Under the pieces are notes generated by a model. It saw nothing but the letters and a program-made list of their open reading frames with translations, was not told the origin of the DNA and did not search any database. Shown here one piece after another: positions 40,501 through 48,071 of a DNA stretch of 58,309 bases. The DNA comes from Gallibacter sp963634825 (GTDB taxonomy: Bacteria; Bacillota; Clostridia; Peptostreptococcales; Anaerovoracaceae): assembly GCA_963634825.1 (NCBI GenBank), contig CAVHCP010000005.1:1-58309 (forward strand), given 5' to 3'. Within the stretch, counting starts at the first letter, position 1. The number at the start of each line of letters is the position of its first letter. A program made the position numbers and the translations under genes.

Positions 40501-42088
40501 TGCAACAATGAGCTTTAACACAAATGGTGGCTCAAAAATAGCTGACAAAGTGGTAGCCGAAAATACAGTTGTAAAGGAAAGCGACATAGCACCACCAACA
40601 AAAGATAACCTACATTTTGCAGGCTGGTATGATGACGAAAATTACAATACAAAGCACGACTTTACAAAACCGGTTACTAAAAATACAAAGCTTTATGCAA
40701 AATGGACTGCAGATGTGACATTTAACTCAAATGGTGGCTCGGCTATAGACACAAAGACAGTGACAGAGGGAGAGACTGTAGAAATACCGAGTCCTGACCC
40801 AGAAAAAGCAAATTTGCATTTTGCAGGTTGGTACAAAGATAAAGATTGTACAGACGGTCAAGAGTTTGATTTTAAAACTGACACTATAACCGGAGATAAA
40901 ACACTTTATGCAAAGTGGGAAGCAAAAATAACTCTTGATACAAAAGGAGGCTCAAAGGTAGATGAAAAAGTAGTAGCCGAAGGTACAGTCTTAAATGAAA
41001 GCGACATAACAGCACCGGAAAAAGACAATCTACATTTTGCAGGCTGGTATGATGACGAAGACTATGCTACAAAGCACGACTTTACAAAACCGTTCACTCA
41101 AGATATGAAGCTTTATGCAAAGTGGGAAGCGACAATAACCTTTGATACAAAAGGTGGTTCTGCCATAGCTGACAAAGTTGTAGCCGAAAATACAATCATA
41201 AACGAAAATGACTTAGTAACAACGAAGGAGAATTTAGATTTTGCAGGCTGGTATGATGACGAAGAGTATGCTACAAAGCACGACTTTACAAAACCGGTTA
41301 CTAAAGATACAAAGCTTTATGCAAAGTGGGAAGCAAAAGTAACATTTGACTCAAATGGTGGTTCTCTAGTGCCGGTACAGGCAGTAAAAGAGGGAGATAA
41401 AGCGATAAAACCGCTCGATCCTACAAAAAGAGGTTATACATTTAACGCTTGGTATCTAAAGAAAGTAACACAGGAAGAGAAAACAACTAATCAGGAACAG
41501 CAAGAAACTACTCCTTTGCTTTATGCAATAAATCCAGTTATGCTTCTCTTTGCTGATGCTAATTCGCTTATAGGCACACCTGTTGATGCTCTCGGTGATA
41601 CTGATAAGGAACAAAATTTAGATCCTGAAGTTGATGGCGACACTGATAAAGATGACAATATAGATGAAGAGGAAGTAGAGGTGCCATATGACTTTGATAC
41701 GATTGTAACAGGCTCTTTCGCACTTATAGCGCATTGGGATATAGTCAACTATGATATCGCATACAAGGGTCTGACTAATGCGAAAGTTGCAGAAAATCCT
41801 GTAACATACAACGTGGAAAGTGATGAGATAACTTTGAACAATCCGACAAAGGACGGTTATACATTTACCGGCTGGACAGGTGACGGAGTTACAAAGCCAA
41901 CTAAAAATATGACAATAGCAAAGGGTAGCGTAGGTAATAAGACATTTACAGCTAACTGGGAAAAGAAAGACACAGGCAATAATACAAAGACTTCGGACGA
42001 AACTAACGTCGGTCTACTTGCAGGACTTGCTTTATCATCACTTGTTATAGGAGTAGGCGTTGAAACTGCGACTCGCAGAAAGAAATAA
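37574..42088 (+). CDS. Large secreted surface protein 2, paralogue with fourteen LYAKW repeats
   Basis: 1504 residues, in the same operon as surface protein 1, 27 bases downstream with AAGGAG. The signal peptide region is nearly identical at DNA level, as is a block in the beta-rich domain. The DUF6273-like domain has diverged more. It contains fourteen LYAKW-type repeats against ten in the first gene, which explains the extra 301 residues. Three of them arise from an exact DNA duplication (39078-39441 and 39717-40080). An Asp-rich loop is again in the penultimate repeat. The C-terminus reads 'TKTSDETNVGLLAGLALSS' then a helix and RRKK. Diverged head domains on shared scaffolds suggest different ligands. 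Confidence 0.88.
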   Translation: MRTAKLKSIFTTILAIAVFVTMCAPSFMLISAKKADAKTTKSINIGTDNIPQKSGKWTFDDSYLYYGSYGGYAIRYRILSNDGQKMLMDSDMVLYMTVFDKNNGIDYSKSTVRDEIKDGTKFFSTNELKNIASTTLAANSKYTVAKDRTMNFVGGDDTDYFIDYYSTDNKSFLLSAKEVENYYTNETAEREVGYNFYFNSGPLMLRSQVHYYSAGKVYDDAIADLWKEGGIGRISNHLCATSNASLCPASYLNLGSNILFSSVYNQSKGTTAGTLEQISASSDKTWKLTLKDTSKGVSAKKGSIDANKKVTIPVTITKGSDISQVSVVITNGDISSSNTEILYYGKMDGIDTTSRSEQKGTFTLPDNLPSTYKAYAIAEDVNADTTAGSITDYASDPVAINFGYLVDFETNGATSGTASSQVVDPNGTVQEPTGILKTGYILKGWFDNSSFSGNAFNFATAITKSMTLYAKWEAENYNITYNLNGGSEPSPANPTSYTIASDAITLKAPSKANLSFAGWTGSNGTSPQTSVTIPKGSTGTKSYTANWNATITFDTKGGSSVANKVVAENTVVKESDVATPIKNNLHFAGWYDDENYNTKHDFTKPVTKNTKLYAKWTADVTFNAKGGTPTPNKQTVKEGDKAISPGTITRAGYTFKSWYNNASYTGDPYNFATAVMGDLVLYAKWETVDYTITYNLNGGSEPSPANPTNYTVESNAITLKAPSKANLSFAGWTGSNGTSPQTSVTIPKGSTGTKSYTANWNATITFDTKGGSSVANKVVAENTVVKESDVATPIKNNLHFAGWYDDENYNTKHDFTKPVTKNTKLYAKWTADVTFNSKGGTPTPSKQTVKEGDQAAIPTDVITRVGYTFKGWYDNASYTGDPYNFATAVMGDLILYAKWTTIEYALKIDLNGGSEPNPPNPTGYNIEETVTLREPTKEDLSFAGWTSESEGITTPQKEVTIQAGNTGEKDFKANWNATMSFNTNGGSKIADKVVAENTVVKESDIAPPTKDNLHFAGWYDDENYNTKHDFTKPVTKNTKLYAKWTADVTFNSNGGSAIDTKTVTEGETVEIPSPDPEKANLHFAGWYKDKDCTDGQEFDFKTDTITGDKTLYAKWEAKITLDTKGGSKVDEKVVAEGTVLNESDITAPEKDNLHFAGWYDDEDYATKHDFTKPFTQDMKLYAKWEATITFDTKGGSAIADKVVAENTIINENDLVTTKENLDFAGWYDDEEYATKHDFTKPVTKDTKLYAKWEAKVTFDSNGGSLVPVQAVKEGDKAIKPLDPTKRGYTFNAWYLKKVTQEEKTTNQEQQETTPLLYAINPVMLLFADANSLIGTPVDALGDTDKEQNLDPEVDGDTDKDDNIDEEEVEVPYDFDTIVTGSFALIAHWDIVNYDIAYKGLTNAKVAENPVTYNVESDEITLNNPTKDGYTFTGWTGDGVTKPTKNMTIAKGSVGNKTFTANWEKKDTGNNTKTSDETNVGLLAGLALSSLVIGVGVETATRRKK
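39078..39441 (+). repeat. Exact intragenic duplication, unit A
   Basis: A block of 364 bases that I read as identical to 39717-40080. The offset is 639 bases, which is 213 codons or three LYAKW-type repeats, so the frame is kept. Confidence 0.9.
39717..40080 (+). repeat. Exact intragenic duplication, unit B
   Basis: Second copy of 39078-39441; the sequence beyond both ends is similar but no longer identical. Confidence 0.9.
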
Positions 42089-42151
42089 TTAAATAAAATG
42101 CAAATATAACAAACTTATTAGATATTATTCTATAACCCTAAAATCATAATA

Positions 42152-42215
42152 AAATCCCGCTTCTATATGATATATTCAAAATTTCGGAGATATATCGATA
42201 TAGTAAGCGGGATTT
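42152..42215. terminator. Bidirectional terminator between surface protein 2 and LysR
   Basis: AAATCCCGCTT (42152-42162) pairs with AAGCGGGATTT (42205-42215), and the stem extends inward through CTATAT / ATATAG and GATATAT / ATATATC with small bulges. It serves two convergent genes. The rest of 42089-42312 is AT-rich with no gene. Confidence 0.75.
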
Positions 42216-42312
42216 GGTTATGTATACTTAGCATATTGCCGGCGCATTATATAATAAATTTATAATATGATAGATTATAAATATAATAGGCATATAAATG
42301 GCTCGGCGACCT

Positions 42313-43209
42313 TTATCGTATCGAGGGGAGCTCGGAGCTTTTTTCTGCTACAAATTGTCTAAAATTATAAACAGGTGGCGAAAGCCAGTTGTTTTTATTT
42401 GTAATCATATAAAAGCGGCGATCCCATGCAGGATACGAAATCTGCAATATCTTGACATCGAGGCGGTGGAGCATATCCATATATGGAACTATTGCTATAC
42501 CAAATCCGGATGATACCATGCCGGCTACTACTTGGTCCTCATCTATTTCATATACTGTATTTGGCTCTGCATCTATAGCTTCAAACAGCTGATCTATGAC
42601 GATGCGCATACCCGAATGCTTTTTGAAATGGACATATGGATATTGCAATATATCTCGCAGGTCTATATTGTAGCGATCCGAAAGAGGATGATCTTTTGGG
42701 ACTATCATAACGAGATCCTGCTTTGCCACGGGCAGAGTATCAAAGACCGACCTGTGGCGCGGAGGCGTTGCAAAAACTATGTCATAAGTGTTTTCTTCAA
42801 GCCCGTGCAGGAGCTTTTGCGAAACATTTGAGTCGATTGTAAATACAACTTTATTTTCGGGATATGCCCTTTGAAACTCGGCAATCATATCCGGTATAAA
42901 CGAGACTCCAAGCACTCTCAGGATGCCAAGCCTTACAACACCATTTCCTTTAGATGCTAACTTTAGCGTTTCTATACCATTATCAAGCGTTGCAAGCGAT
43001 GTTTCAACACATTTATAAAACTGTCTTCCGAGCTCGGTAAGTTGTATGCGTCTGCCGTCCTTTTCAAAGAGCCTTATGCCAAGCTCCTTTTCGAGCTGCA
43101 TTATTGCATTAGAAAGACTCGGCTGTGTTATACATAGCTTTTCGGCGGCTCTTGTATAATGCTGTTCATCGGCAAGCTTCATAAAATATCGTAAATGAAA
43201 TAGATTCAT
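42313..43209 (-). CDS. LysR family regulator of the shikimate/quinate cluster
   Basis: 298 residues. The helix-turn-helix is 'YTRAAEKLCITQPSLSNAIM' (about 17-36), then a LysR effector domain. The ATG at 43209 follows AAAGGAG; the frame extends upstream without a ribosome site. It is divergent from the shikimate dehydrogenase gene at 43428, and the 218 bases between contain a textbook LysR box. It most likely activates the cluster in response to shikimate, quinate or an intermediate, as QuiR does in Listeria (comparison from memory; inference). Confidence 0.92.
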   Translation of the reverse strand: MNLFHLRYFMKLADEQHYTRAAEKLCITQPSLSNAIMQLEKELGIRLFEKDGRRIQLTELGRQFYKCVETSLATLDNGIETLKLASKGNGVVRLGILRVLGVSFIPDMIAEFQRAYPENKVVFTIDSNVSQKLLHGLEENTYDIVFATPPRHRSVFDTLPVAKQDLVMIVPKDHPLSDRYNIDLRDILQYPYVHFKKHSGMRIVIDQLFEAIDAEPNTVYEIDEDQVVAGMVSSGFGIAIVPYMDMLHRLDVKILQISYPAWDRRFYMITNKNNWLSPPVYNFRQFVAEKSSELPSIR

Positions 43210-43267
43210 ATAGGCTCCTTTCCGCATTTGCATAGCTATTTTAACATAAAAGCTTAATATTATCCAT

Positions 43268-43288
43268 TTTATAGGCAAAAACTATAAA
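43268..43288. promoter_or_regulatory. LysR-type operator (T-N11-A box)
   Basis: A perfect interrupted palindrome, TTTATAG-N7-CTATAAA, matching the ATAG-N7-CTAT form of the LysR consensus. It lies between the divergent LysR and shikimate dehydrogenase genes, upstream of the putative promoter at 43306. Confidence 0.8.
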
Positions 43289-43305
43289 GTGATAATTTTT
43301 TAAAA

Positions 43306-43333
43306 TTGGATAAAAGATTGTCAAGATGATAAT
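43306..43333 (+). promoter_or_regulatory. Putative promoter of the shikimate cluster
   Basis: TTGGAT (43306-43311), spacer 16, GATAAT (43328-43333). The LysR box ends about 18 bases upstream, suiting activation. The -10 overlaps a second imperfect dyad (AGATT..AATCT, 43316-43336). Confidence 0.45.
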
Positions 43334-43427
43334 CTTAAATCGATCAAAAGAGTATCAAACAGTTTCACGGCCGGAAACAAATGTAAAAACGAAATGCAAA
43401 TAAAATTAAAGGAGAGGTAAAATCATC

Positions 43428-44291
43428 ATGGATATCTCAGGTAGTACAAAAATACTTGGTCTGATAGGAACTCCAGTAGGACATTCAAAATCTCCGGAGA
43501 TGTACAATTATTGTTTTAAGAAGTTTGGAAGGAACTGCGCATATCTCGCATTTGATATAACAGAAGAAAATGTAGAGGAAGCGATAAAGGCTATTCGCAC
43601 GCTAAACTTTGTAGGTGCAAATGTCACAATGCCGCTAAAGGGTGCAGTTATCCCATATCTTGATAAGATTACTTCTGTAGCAAGGATAACAAATTCGGTA
43701 AATACTATTGTAAATGAGGATGGAATACTTACAGGCCATTGCACGGACGGTATGGGCTTTACGGCAAATCTAAAATCCGGCGGTGTAGATGTAAAGGATA
43801 AAAAGATAGTAATTCTTGGTGGCGGTGGCGTATCGTCGGCAATTTCTGCACAATGTGGTGTAGAGGGCGCAAGGGAATTATCAATCTTTAACAGAAAAGA
43901 CAAGTTCTGGGATAAGCTTGTTGCTTATGCGGAGGTTATAAAAAAAGAGGTGCCAAATTGCAAAGTGAGCGTATATGACCTTGAGGACGAAGAGGCATTA
44001 AAAAGAGAGGTTGCAAGCTGTGATATACTTACAAATGCCAGCAGGGTCGGTATGGCGCCACTCGAAAACGAAAGCCTCATAAAGGATACTTCGCTTTTTA
44101 GAAAGGACTTGATAGTCGCAGATGTAGTTTATGCACCTGCGCAGACAAAGCTCTTGCGTGATGCCGAAAAATGTGGCTGTAAGACATTTAGAGGTCTTGG
44201 TATGTTGCTTTACCAAGGGGCAGAAGCGCTTAAGCTTTATACAGGCGATGAGATGCCTGTAAAGGAGATAGAAGAGTATTTATACAAATAA
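43428..44291 (+). CDS. Shikimate/quinate dehydrogenase, paralogue 1
   Basis: 287 residues of the AroE/YdiB family. Shikimate-binding Ser pair in 'GTPVGHSKSP' (14-23), catalytic Lys71 in 'NVTMPLKG', catalytic Asp in 'GHCTDGMGF', and the nucleotide motif GGGGVSSA. The family interconverts shikimate and 3-dehydroshikimate (and in YdiB-like members quinate and 3-dehydroquinate) with NAD(P). The neighbours (LysR, MFS carrier, TIM-barrel protein, second copy) suggest use for uptake and catabolism rather than aromatic synthesis. Good GGAGAGG ribosome site. Confidence 0.88.
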   Translation: MDISGSTKILGLIGTPVGHSKSPEMYNYCFKKFGRNCAYLAFDITEENVEEAIKAIRTLNFVGANVTMPLKGAVIPYLDKITSVARITNSVNTIVNEDGILTGHCTDGMGFTANLKSGGVDVKDKKIVILGGGGVSSAISAQCGVEGARELSIFNRKDKFWDKLVAYAEVIKKEVPNCKVSVYDLEDEEALKREVASCDILTNASRVGMAPLENESLIKDTSLFRKDLIVADVVYAPAQTKLLRDAEKCGCKTFRGLGMLLYQGAEALKLYTGDEMPVKEIEEYLYK

Positions 44292-44304
44292 AATTAGGAG
44301 AAAG

Positions 44305-45549
44305 ATGATGAATACAAAAAATGAAAGCAGGAAATACTATCCTACAGCATTCGCGCTATATGTTACATATTTTGTACTTGGTATAGCGGCGTCGATCATG
44401 GGACAGTACAAGCAGGACTTCGCAGCTATGTGGGGCTCTGAGACCTTACCTGACGGCACATATAATGTATCCGGTGTTGTTGCAGTAATAGCGGCTATCG
44501 GTCTTGGCCGTCTTATAGCATTCCCTATAGCAGGCCCGCTTTCCGATAGGCTCGGCAGAAGACTGAGTGCACTTATCGGATGCGTACTTTTCGCAATATT
44601 TCTTTTAGCTGTTACTTTTACAAGCAGCATGACAATATGCTATATACTTGCTATCATAAGCGGTATGGCAAACTCATTTCTTGATACAAGTATTACCCCT
44701 TCTTGTATGGAGATATTTAAGGAAAAAGGGACTATCGCAAATATGTTTACAAAACTTTCGATTTCTATAGCGCAGTTCCTCTTGCCGTTTGCTATCAGCT
44801 TTGTAGCAGTCAATAATTTGCCATTCAATACTATATTTATTGCAACAGCGATAATAATTATAGTTGATGGTATATTTATCGCCTTCCTTCCATTTCCGCC
44901 AATGGAACACGCAGCGAAGAAGGAGGGCGAAATTATAGAAAAAGAGAAGATGAAGTTTACTCCGTCGGCGATTATACTTGTTTGCCTCGGATTTACAACA
45001 TCTACAACATTTATGATTTGGTTAAATTGCAATCAGGAGCTTGGCGCACTTTACGGGCTTGCCGATCCTTCAAAAATCCAATCGATTTATTCGGTAGGTA
45101 TCGTATGTGCCCTCTTTGTAAATGCGGCGCTTTTGAGTAAGGGACTTAAGCCAATTAAAATCCTTCTTTTCTATCCGTGCATAGCGTTCCTTACTCTTGC
45201 TGCCACATATTTTATACAGACACCGGCGATGTGTCTTGTGGCAGGCTTCCTACTCGGGTTCTTTGCGGCAGGTGGAGTGCTCCAGATAGTGACAGCTGTA
45301 GCAAATGAGATGTTTCCTAAACATAAGGGCGTTATTACTTCGATAGTAATGATAGCTTCAAGCGTGGCAAATTATGCAGTACTAAATGCTGTCAGCCTTC
45401 TTACAAAGATGGGCGGTACAGAGGGTCCGCGAATTGTAGTTTTATTCAATATGGCAATAACATTTATAGGCATAGTTCTTGCATTTATTCTTACAAAGAA
45501 ATTTGACAAGGATGCCGAAACAAACATCGAGATAGCAGAAACATGCTGA
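44305..45549 (+). CDS. MFS transporter, probable shikimate/quinate carrier
   Basis: 414 residues with twelve predicted helices. Motif A is present in the loop after helix 2 ('AGPLSDRLGRRLSALIG'). The second half begins after a cytoplasmic loop with 'EKEKMKFTPSAI'. The substrate is inferred only from its place between shikimate dehydrogenase and shikimate kinase. Two ATGs in tandem (44305 and 44308) follow AGGAG; the second has the better distance. Confidence 0.85.
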   Translation: MMNTKNESRKYYPTAFALYVTYFVLGIAASIMGQYKQDFAAMWGSETLPDGTYNVSGVVAVIAAIGLGRLIAFPIAGPLSDRLGRRLSALIGCVLFAIFLLAVTFTSSMTICYILAIISGMANSFLDTSITPSCMEIFKEKGTIANMFTKLSISIAQFLLPFAISFVAVNNLPFNTIFIATAIIIIVDGIFIAFLPFPPMEHAAKKEGEIIEKEKMKFTPSAIILVCLGFTTSTTFMIWLNCNQELGALYGLADPSKIQSIYSVGIVCALFVNAALLSKGLKPIKILLFYPCIAFLTLAATYFIQTPAMCLVAGFLLGFFAAGGVLQIVTAVANEMFPKHKGVITSIVMIASSVANYAVLNAVSLLTKMGGTEGPRIVVLFNMAITFIGIVLAFILTKKFDKDAETNIEIAETC

Positions 45550-45557
45550 GGACATAA

Positions 45558-46091
45558 ATGATGATAAAAAAGGAAATAGAAAAAAATATATACATAATCG
45601 GATTTATGGGTTCGGGCAAAACTTCCGTGTCAAAACAGCTCGCAGATATGACAAAAATACAGAGGATAGAGATGGATCAAATCATCACTGACCGTGAGCG
45701 GATGAGTGTAGCGGAGATATTTGCTAAAAAAGGCGAGGCATATTTTAGAACGCAGGAAACAGAGCTCCTCAAGGAGCTTGCCAAAATAGCTCCCAAAATC
45801 GTTTCGTGCGGTGGCGGAGTTGCTATGAATGCAGAAAATGTCGAGGAAATGAGACGTGCAGGCAAGATAATATGCCTTACCGCTTCGCCCGAGGTCATAT
45901 ATGAAAGAGTAAAGGACAGCACAGAGCGTCCATTACTAAACGGAAATATGAATGTGGAGTACATCGCCAAGCTAATGGAGGCACGCAGACCATTTTACGA
46001 AAAGGCTGCAAGCGTTATCATAGACACTTCAAATTTGGGCATAGAGCAGGTTGCAGAGGCGGTACTCGTAGCAGTTAAATCTGCAAAATAA
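45558..46091 (+). CDS. aroK: Shikimate kinase
   Basis: 177 residues. P-loop 'GFMGSGKTS' (about 15-23), shikimate-binding Asp in 'EMDQIITDRE', 'YFRTQETELL' with its Arg, 'SCGGGVAMN', and the lid 'STERPLLNGN'. It phosphorylates shikimate to shikimate 3-phosphate on the aromatic pathway. Its presence in a cluster that otherwise looks catabolic means imported shikimate could be diverted to chorismate. The start is 8 bases after the MFS stop. Confidence 0.92.
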   Translation: MMIKKEIEKNIYIIGFMGSGKTSVSKQLADMTKIQRIEMDQIITDRERMSVAEIFAKKGEAYFRTQETELLKELAKIAPKIVSCGGGVAMNAENVEEMRRAGKIICLTASPEVIYERVKDSTERPLLNGNMNVEYIAKLMEARRPFYEKAASVIIDTSNLGIEQVAEAVLVAVKSAK

Positions 46092-46169
46092 GAAATTACA
46101 AAGATTAAAAAGATACAAAAAATGCAAAAGATGTAAAAAAGAAACAATAATATGTATGGAGGAAATAAA

Positions 46170-47015
46170 ATGTCAAAGAAATATCCTATTACAGTAAGCT
46201 CATGGACACTTGGAGATCAGTGCAAATTTGAGGAAAGAGTAAAGGCTGCTAAAGAGGCAGGTTTTGACGGTATCGGACTTAGAGCAGAAACATATGTGGA
46301 TGCACTTGCAGAAGGTCTTCATGATCAGGACATCTTAGATATACTAAAAAAGTATGATATCAAGGTAACAGAGGTAGAGTATATAGTGCAGTGGGCTGAG
46401 GACAATCGTTCGTATGAGCAAAAATATAAGGAGCAGATGTGCTTCCATATGTGCGAGCTTTTTGGAGTAAATCACATCAACTGCGGTCTTATGGAAAACT
46501 ACTCGGTTGAGCATACAGCACAGAAGCTAAAGGAGCTTTGCCAAAGAGCAGGTAAGTATGTTATCGGAGTTGAGCCAATGCCATATAGCGGACTTCCTGA
46601 TATCAAAAAGGCTTGGGCTGTAGTAAAGGCATCAGGCTGTGACAATGCAAAGCTTATCCTCGACACATGGCACTGGGTACGTGCAAATCAGCCATATGAC
46701 CTTTCACTCTTAGAGGATATTCCTGCAGAAAAGGTGGTTGCTATCCAGATTAACGATGTTTTGGAAAGAGCATATGCAAAAAGCATCCTAAGAGATGAGT
46801 CTATGCATGACAGACTTGCTCCGGGTACAGGATATGGTGATACAGCAGGCTTTATAAAAATGATTCGTGAAAAAGGCATCGAGCCAAAGGCGGTTGGAGT
46901 AGAAGTTATTTCCGACGATATACTTGCAAATGGCGTTTTAGAGGCTGCAAAGATAAATTGCGATGCGGCTCGTAAAGTACTTAAAGAGATCTGGCCTGAG
47001 GTCGTAGCAGACTAA
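46170..47015 (+). CDS. Sugar-phosphate isomerase/epimerase-like TIM barrel, candidate 3-dehydroshikimate dehydratase
   Basis: 281 residues of the xylose-isomerase-like TIM barrel (AP endonuclease 2) family. Candidate metal ligands are Glu in 'VIGVEPMPYSG', Asp and His in 'LILDTWHWVRAN', Asp in 'QINDVLERA' and Glu in 'GVEVIS'. 3-dehydroshikimate dehydratases of the AsbF/QuiC type, which make protocatechuate, belong to this fold and have this length. Given shikimate dehydrogenases on both sides that role is likely but not proven; an inositol- or sugar-epimerase role remains possible. The ATG at 46170 follows GGAGG. Confidence 0.75.
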   Translation: MSKKYPITVSSWTLGDQCKFEERVKAAKEAGFDGIGLRAETYVDALAEGLHDQDILDILKKYDIKVTEVEYIVQWAEDNRSYEQKYKEQMCFHMCELFGVNHINCGLMENYSVEHTAQKLKELCQRAGKYVIGVEPMPYSGLPDIKKAWAVVKASGCDNAKLILDTWHWVRANQPYDLSLLEDIPAEKVVAIQINDVLERAYAKSILRDESMHDRLAPGTGYGDTAGFIKMIREKGIEPKAVGVEVISDDILANGVLEAAKINCDAARKVLKEIWPEVVAD

Positions 47016-47130
47016 TTTAAAAAAAGATATTATTTAACAAAATTTAATAAATTTAACAAAGTTTAACAAAAAATTCAGTAAAGACATATTCGTTTAAAGT
47101 CATTTTTACGGAGATATGGAGGTATAAAAA

Positions 47131-48000
47131 ATGGAAAGCAGAATCACAGGGCATACACGCCTTTTCGGTTTGATAGGTTCGCCGGTAGGTCATTCGGGCT
47201 CACCTGCAATGTATAACTACAGTTTCGCACATAATGGTCTTGACAATGCATATCTTGCATTTGATGTACCGCTTGATAAGGTAGAGGAGGCAGTAGCTGC
47301 TATTCGCACATTAAACTTTGGCGGATTTAATATCACTATGCCTGATAAAGGGGAAGTATGTAAATATCTTGATGAGATCTCACCTGCGGCAAAGCTGATC
47401 GGTGCATGCAATACGGTAGTTATAGAGGACGGCAAATTTATAGGTCATAATACTGACGGCATAGGCTTTGTAAGAAATCTACACGAGCATGGTATAGAAG
47501 TCAAAGGGAAGAAAATTGTGTTACTCGGTGCAGGCGGTGCGGCTACAGCTATCGCTGCACAAACTTCCCTCGATGGAGCTACAAAGCTGGCAATGTTTAA
47601 TAGAAAGGATGAGTTTTACGAAAAGGGAGAAGCTATTATCGAAAGACTTCACAAGTCGGTTCCATCATGCGATGCTTCTATTACAGACTTAGCCGACACT
47701 GAGGCGCTAAAAGCGGCAATAGCCGAAGCCGACATTCTCGTAAATGCTACAAAGGTAGGAATGAAACCACTTGATGAGCAGAGCTTGGTTGAGACAGATG
47801 TATTTAGACCTGACCTCGTAGTTGCTGATACAGTTTATAATCCAAAAGAGACATTGATGATCAGACAGGCAGCAGAGGCAGGCTGTGCGGCTGCTATAGG
47901 CGGTATCGGTATGTTGCTCTGGCAGGGCGCTGCGGCATTCAACTTATTTACAGGGGAAGAAATGCCTACACAGGAGGTTTTGGAAAACTTCTTTTCATAA
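47131..48000 (+). CDS. Shikimate/quinate dehydrogenase, paralogue 2
   Basis: 289 residues, clearly homologous to the gene at 43428 along its length but well diverged. 'GSPVGHSGSP' keeps both Ser, Lys is kept in 'NITMPDKG', Asp in 'GHNTDGIGF', and the dinucleotide motif is GAGGAATA. Two divergent copies in one operon suggest different substrates (for example quinate against shikimate) or different cofactors. The AT-rich spacer before it repeats TTTAACAAA several times. GGAGG precedes the ATG. Confidence 0.88.
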   Translation: MESRITGHTRLFGLIGSPVGHSGSPAMYNYSFAHNGLDNAYLAFDVPLDKVEEAVAAIRTLNFGGFNITMPDKGEVCKYLDEISPAAKLIGACNTVVIEDGKFIGHNTDGIGFVRNLHEHGIEVKGKKIVLLGAGGAATAIAAQTSLDGATKLAMFNRKDEFYEKGEAIIERLHKSVPSCDASITDLADTEALKAAIAEADILVNATKVGMKPLDEQSLVETDVFRPDLVVADTVYNPKETLMIRQAAEAGCAAAIGGIGMLLWQGAAAFNLFTGEEMPTQEVLENFFS

Positions 48001-48071
48001 ATCTTAATATCACTTTGTTTATAGAAATTAGATTAGTAAATTGGATAAATTAAATCAGAAAGGTACAAAAA

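Noticed and set aside
33935..42088. Repeated DNA that at first sight might be a CRISPR array or tandem satellite
   Set aside because: The repeats are about 210 bases, coding, divergent and in frame; they are protein repeats in two surface proteins.
46092..46169. A-rich spacer with AAAAGAT-like words before the TIM-barrel gene
   Set aside because: Low complexity only; beyond the GGAGG site there is no structure.
47016..47130. AT-rich spacer with repeated TTTAACAAA words
   Set aside because: Short and irregular; no stable hairpin or array spacing, probably simple low-complexity sequence.
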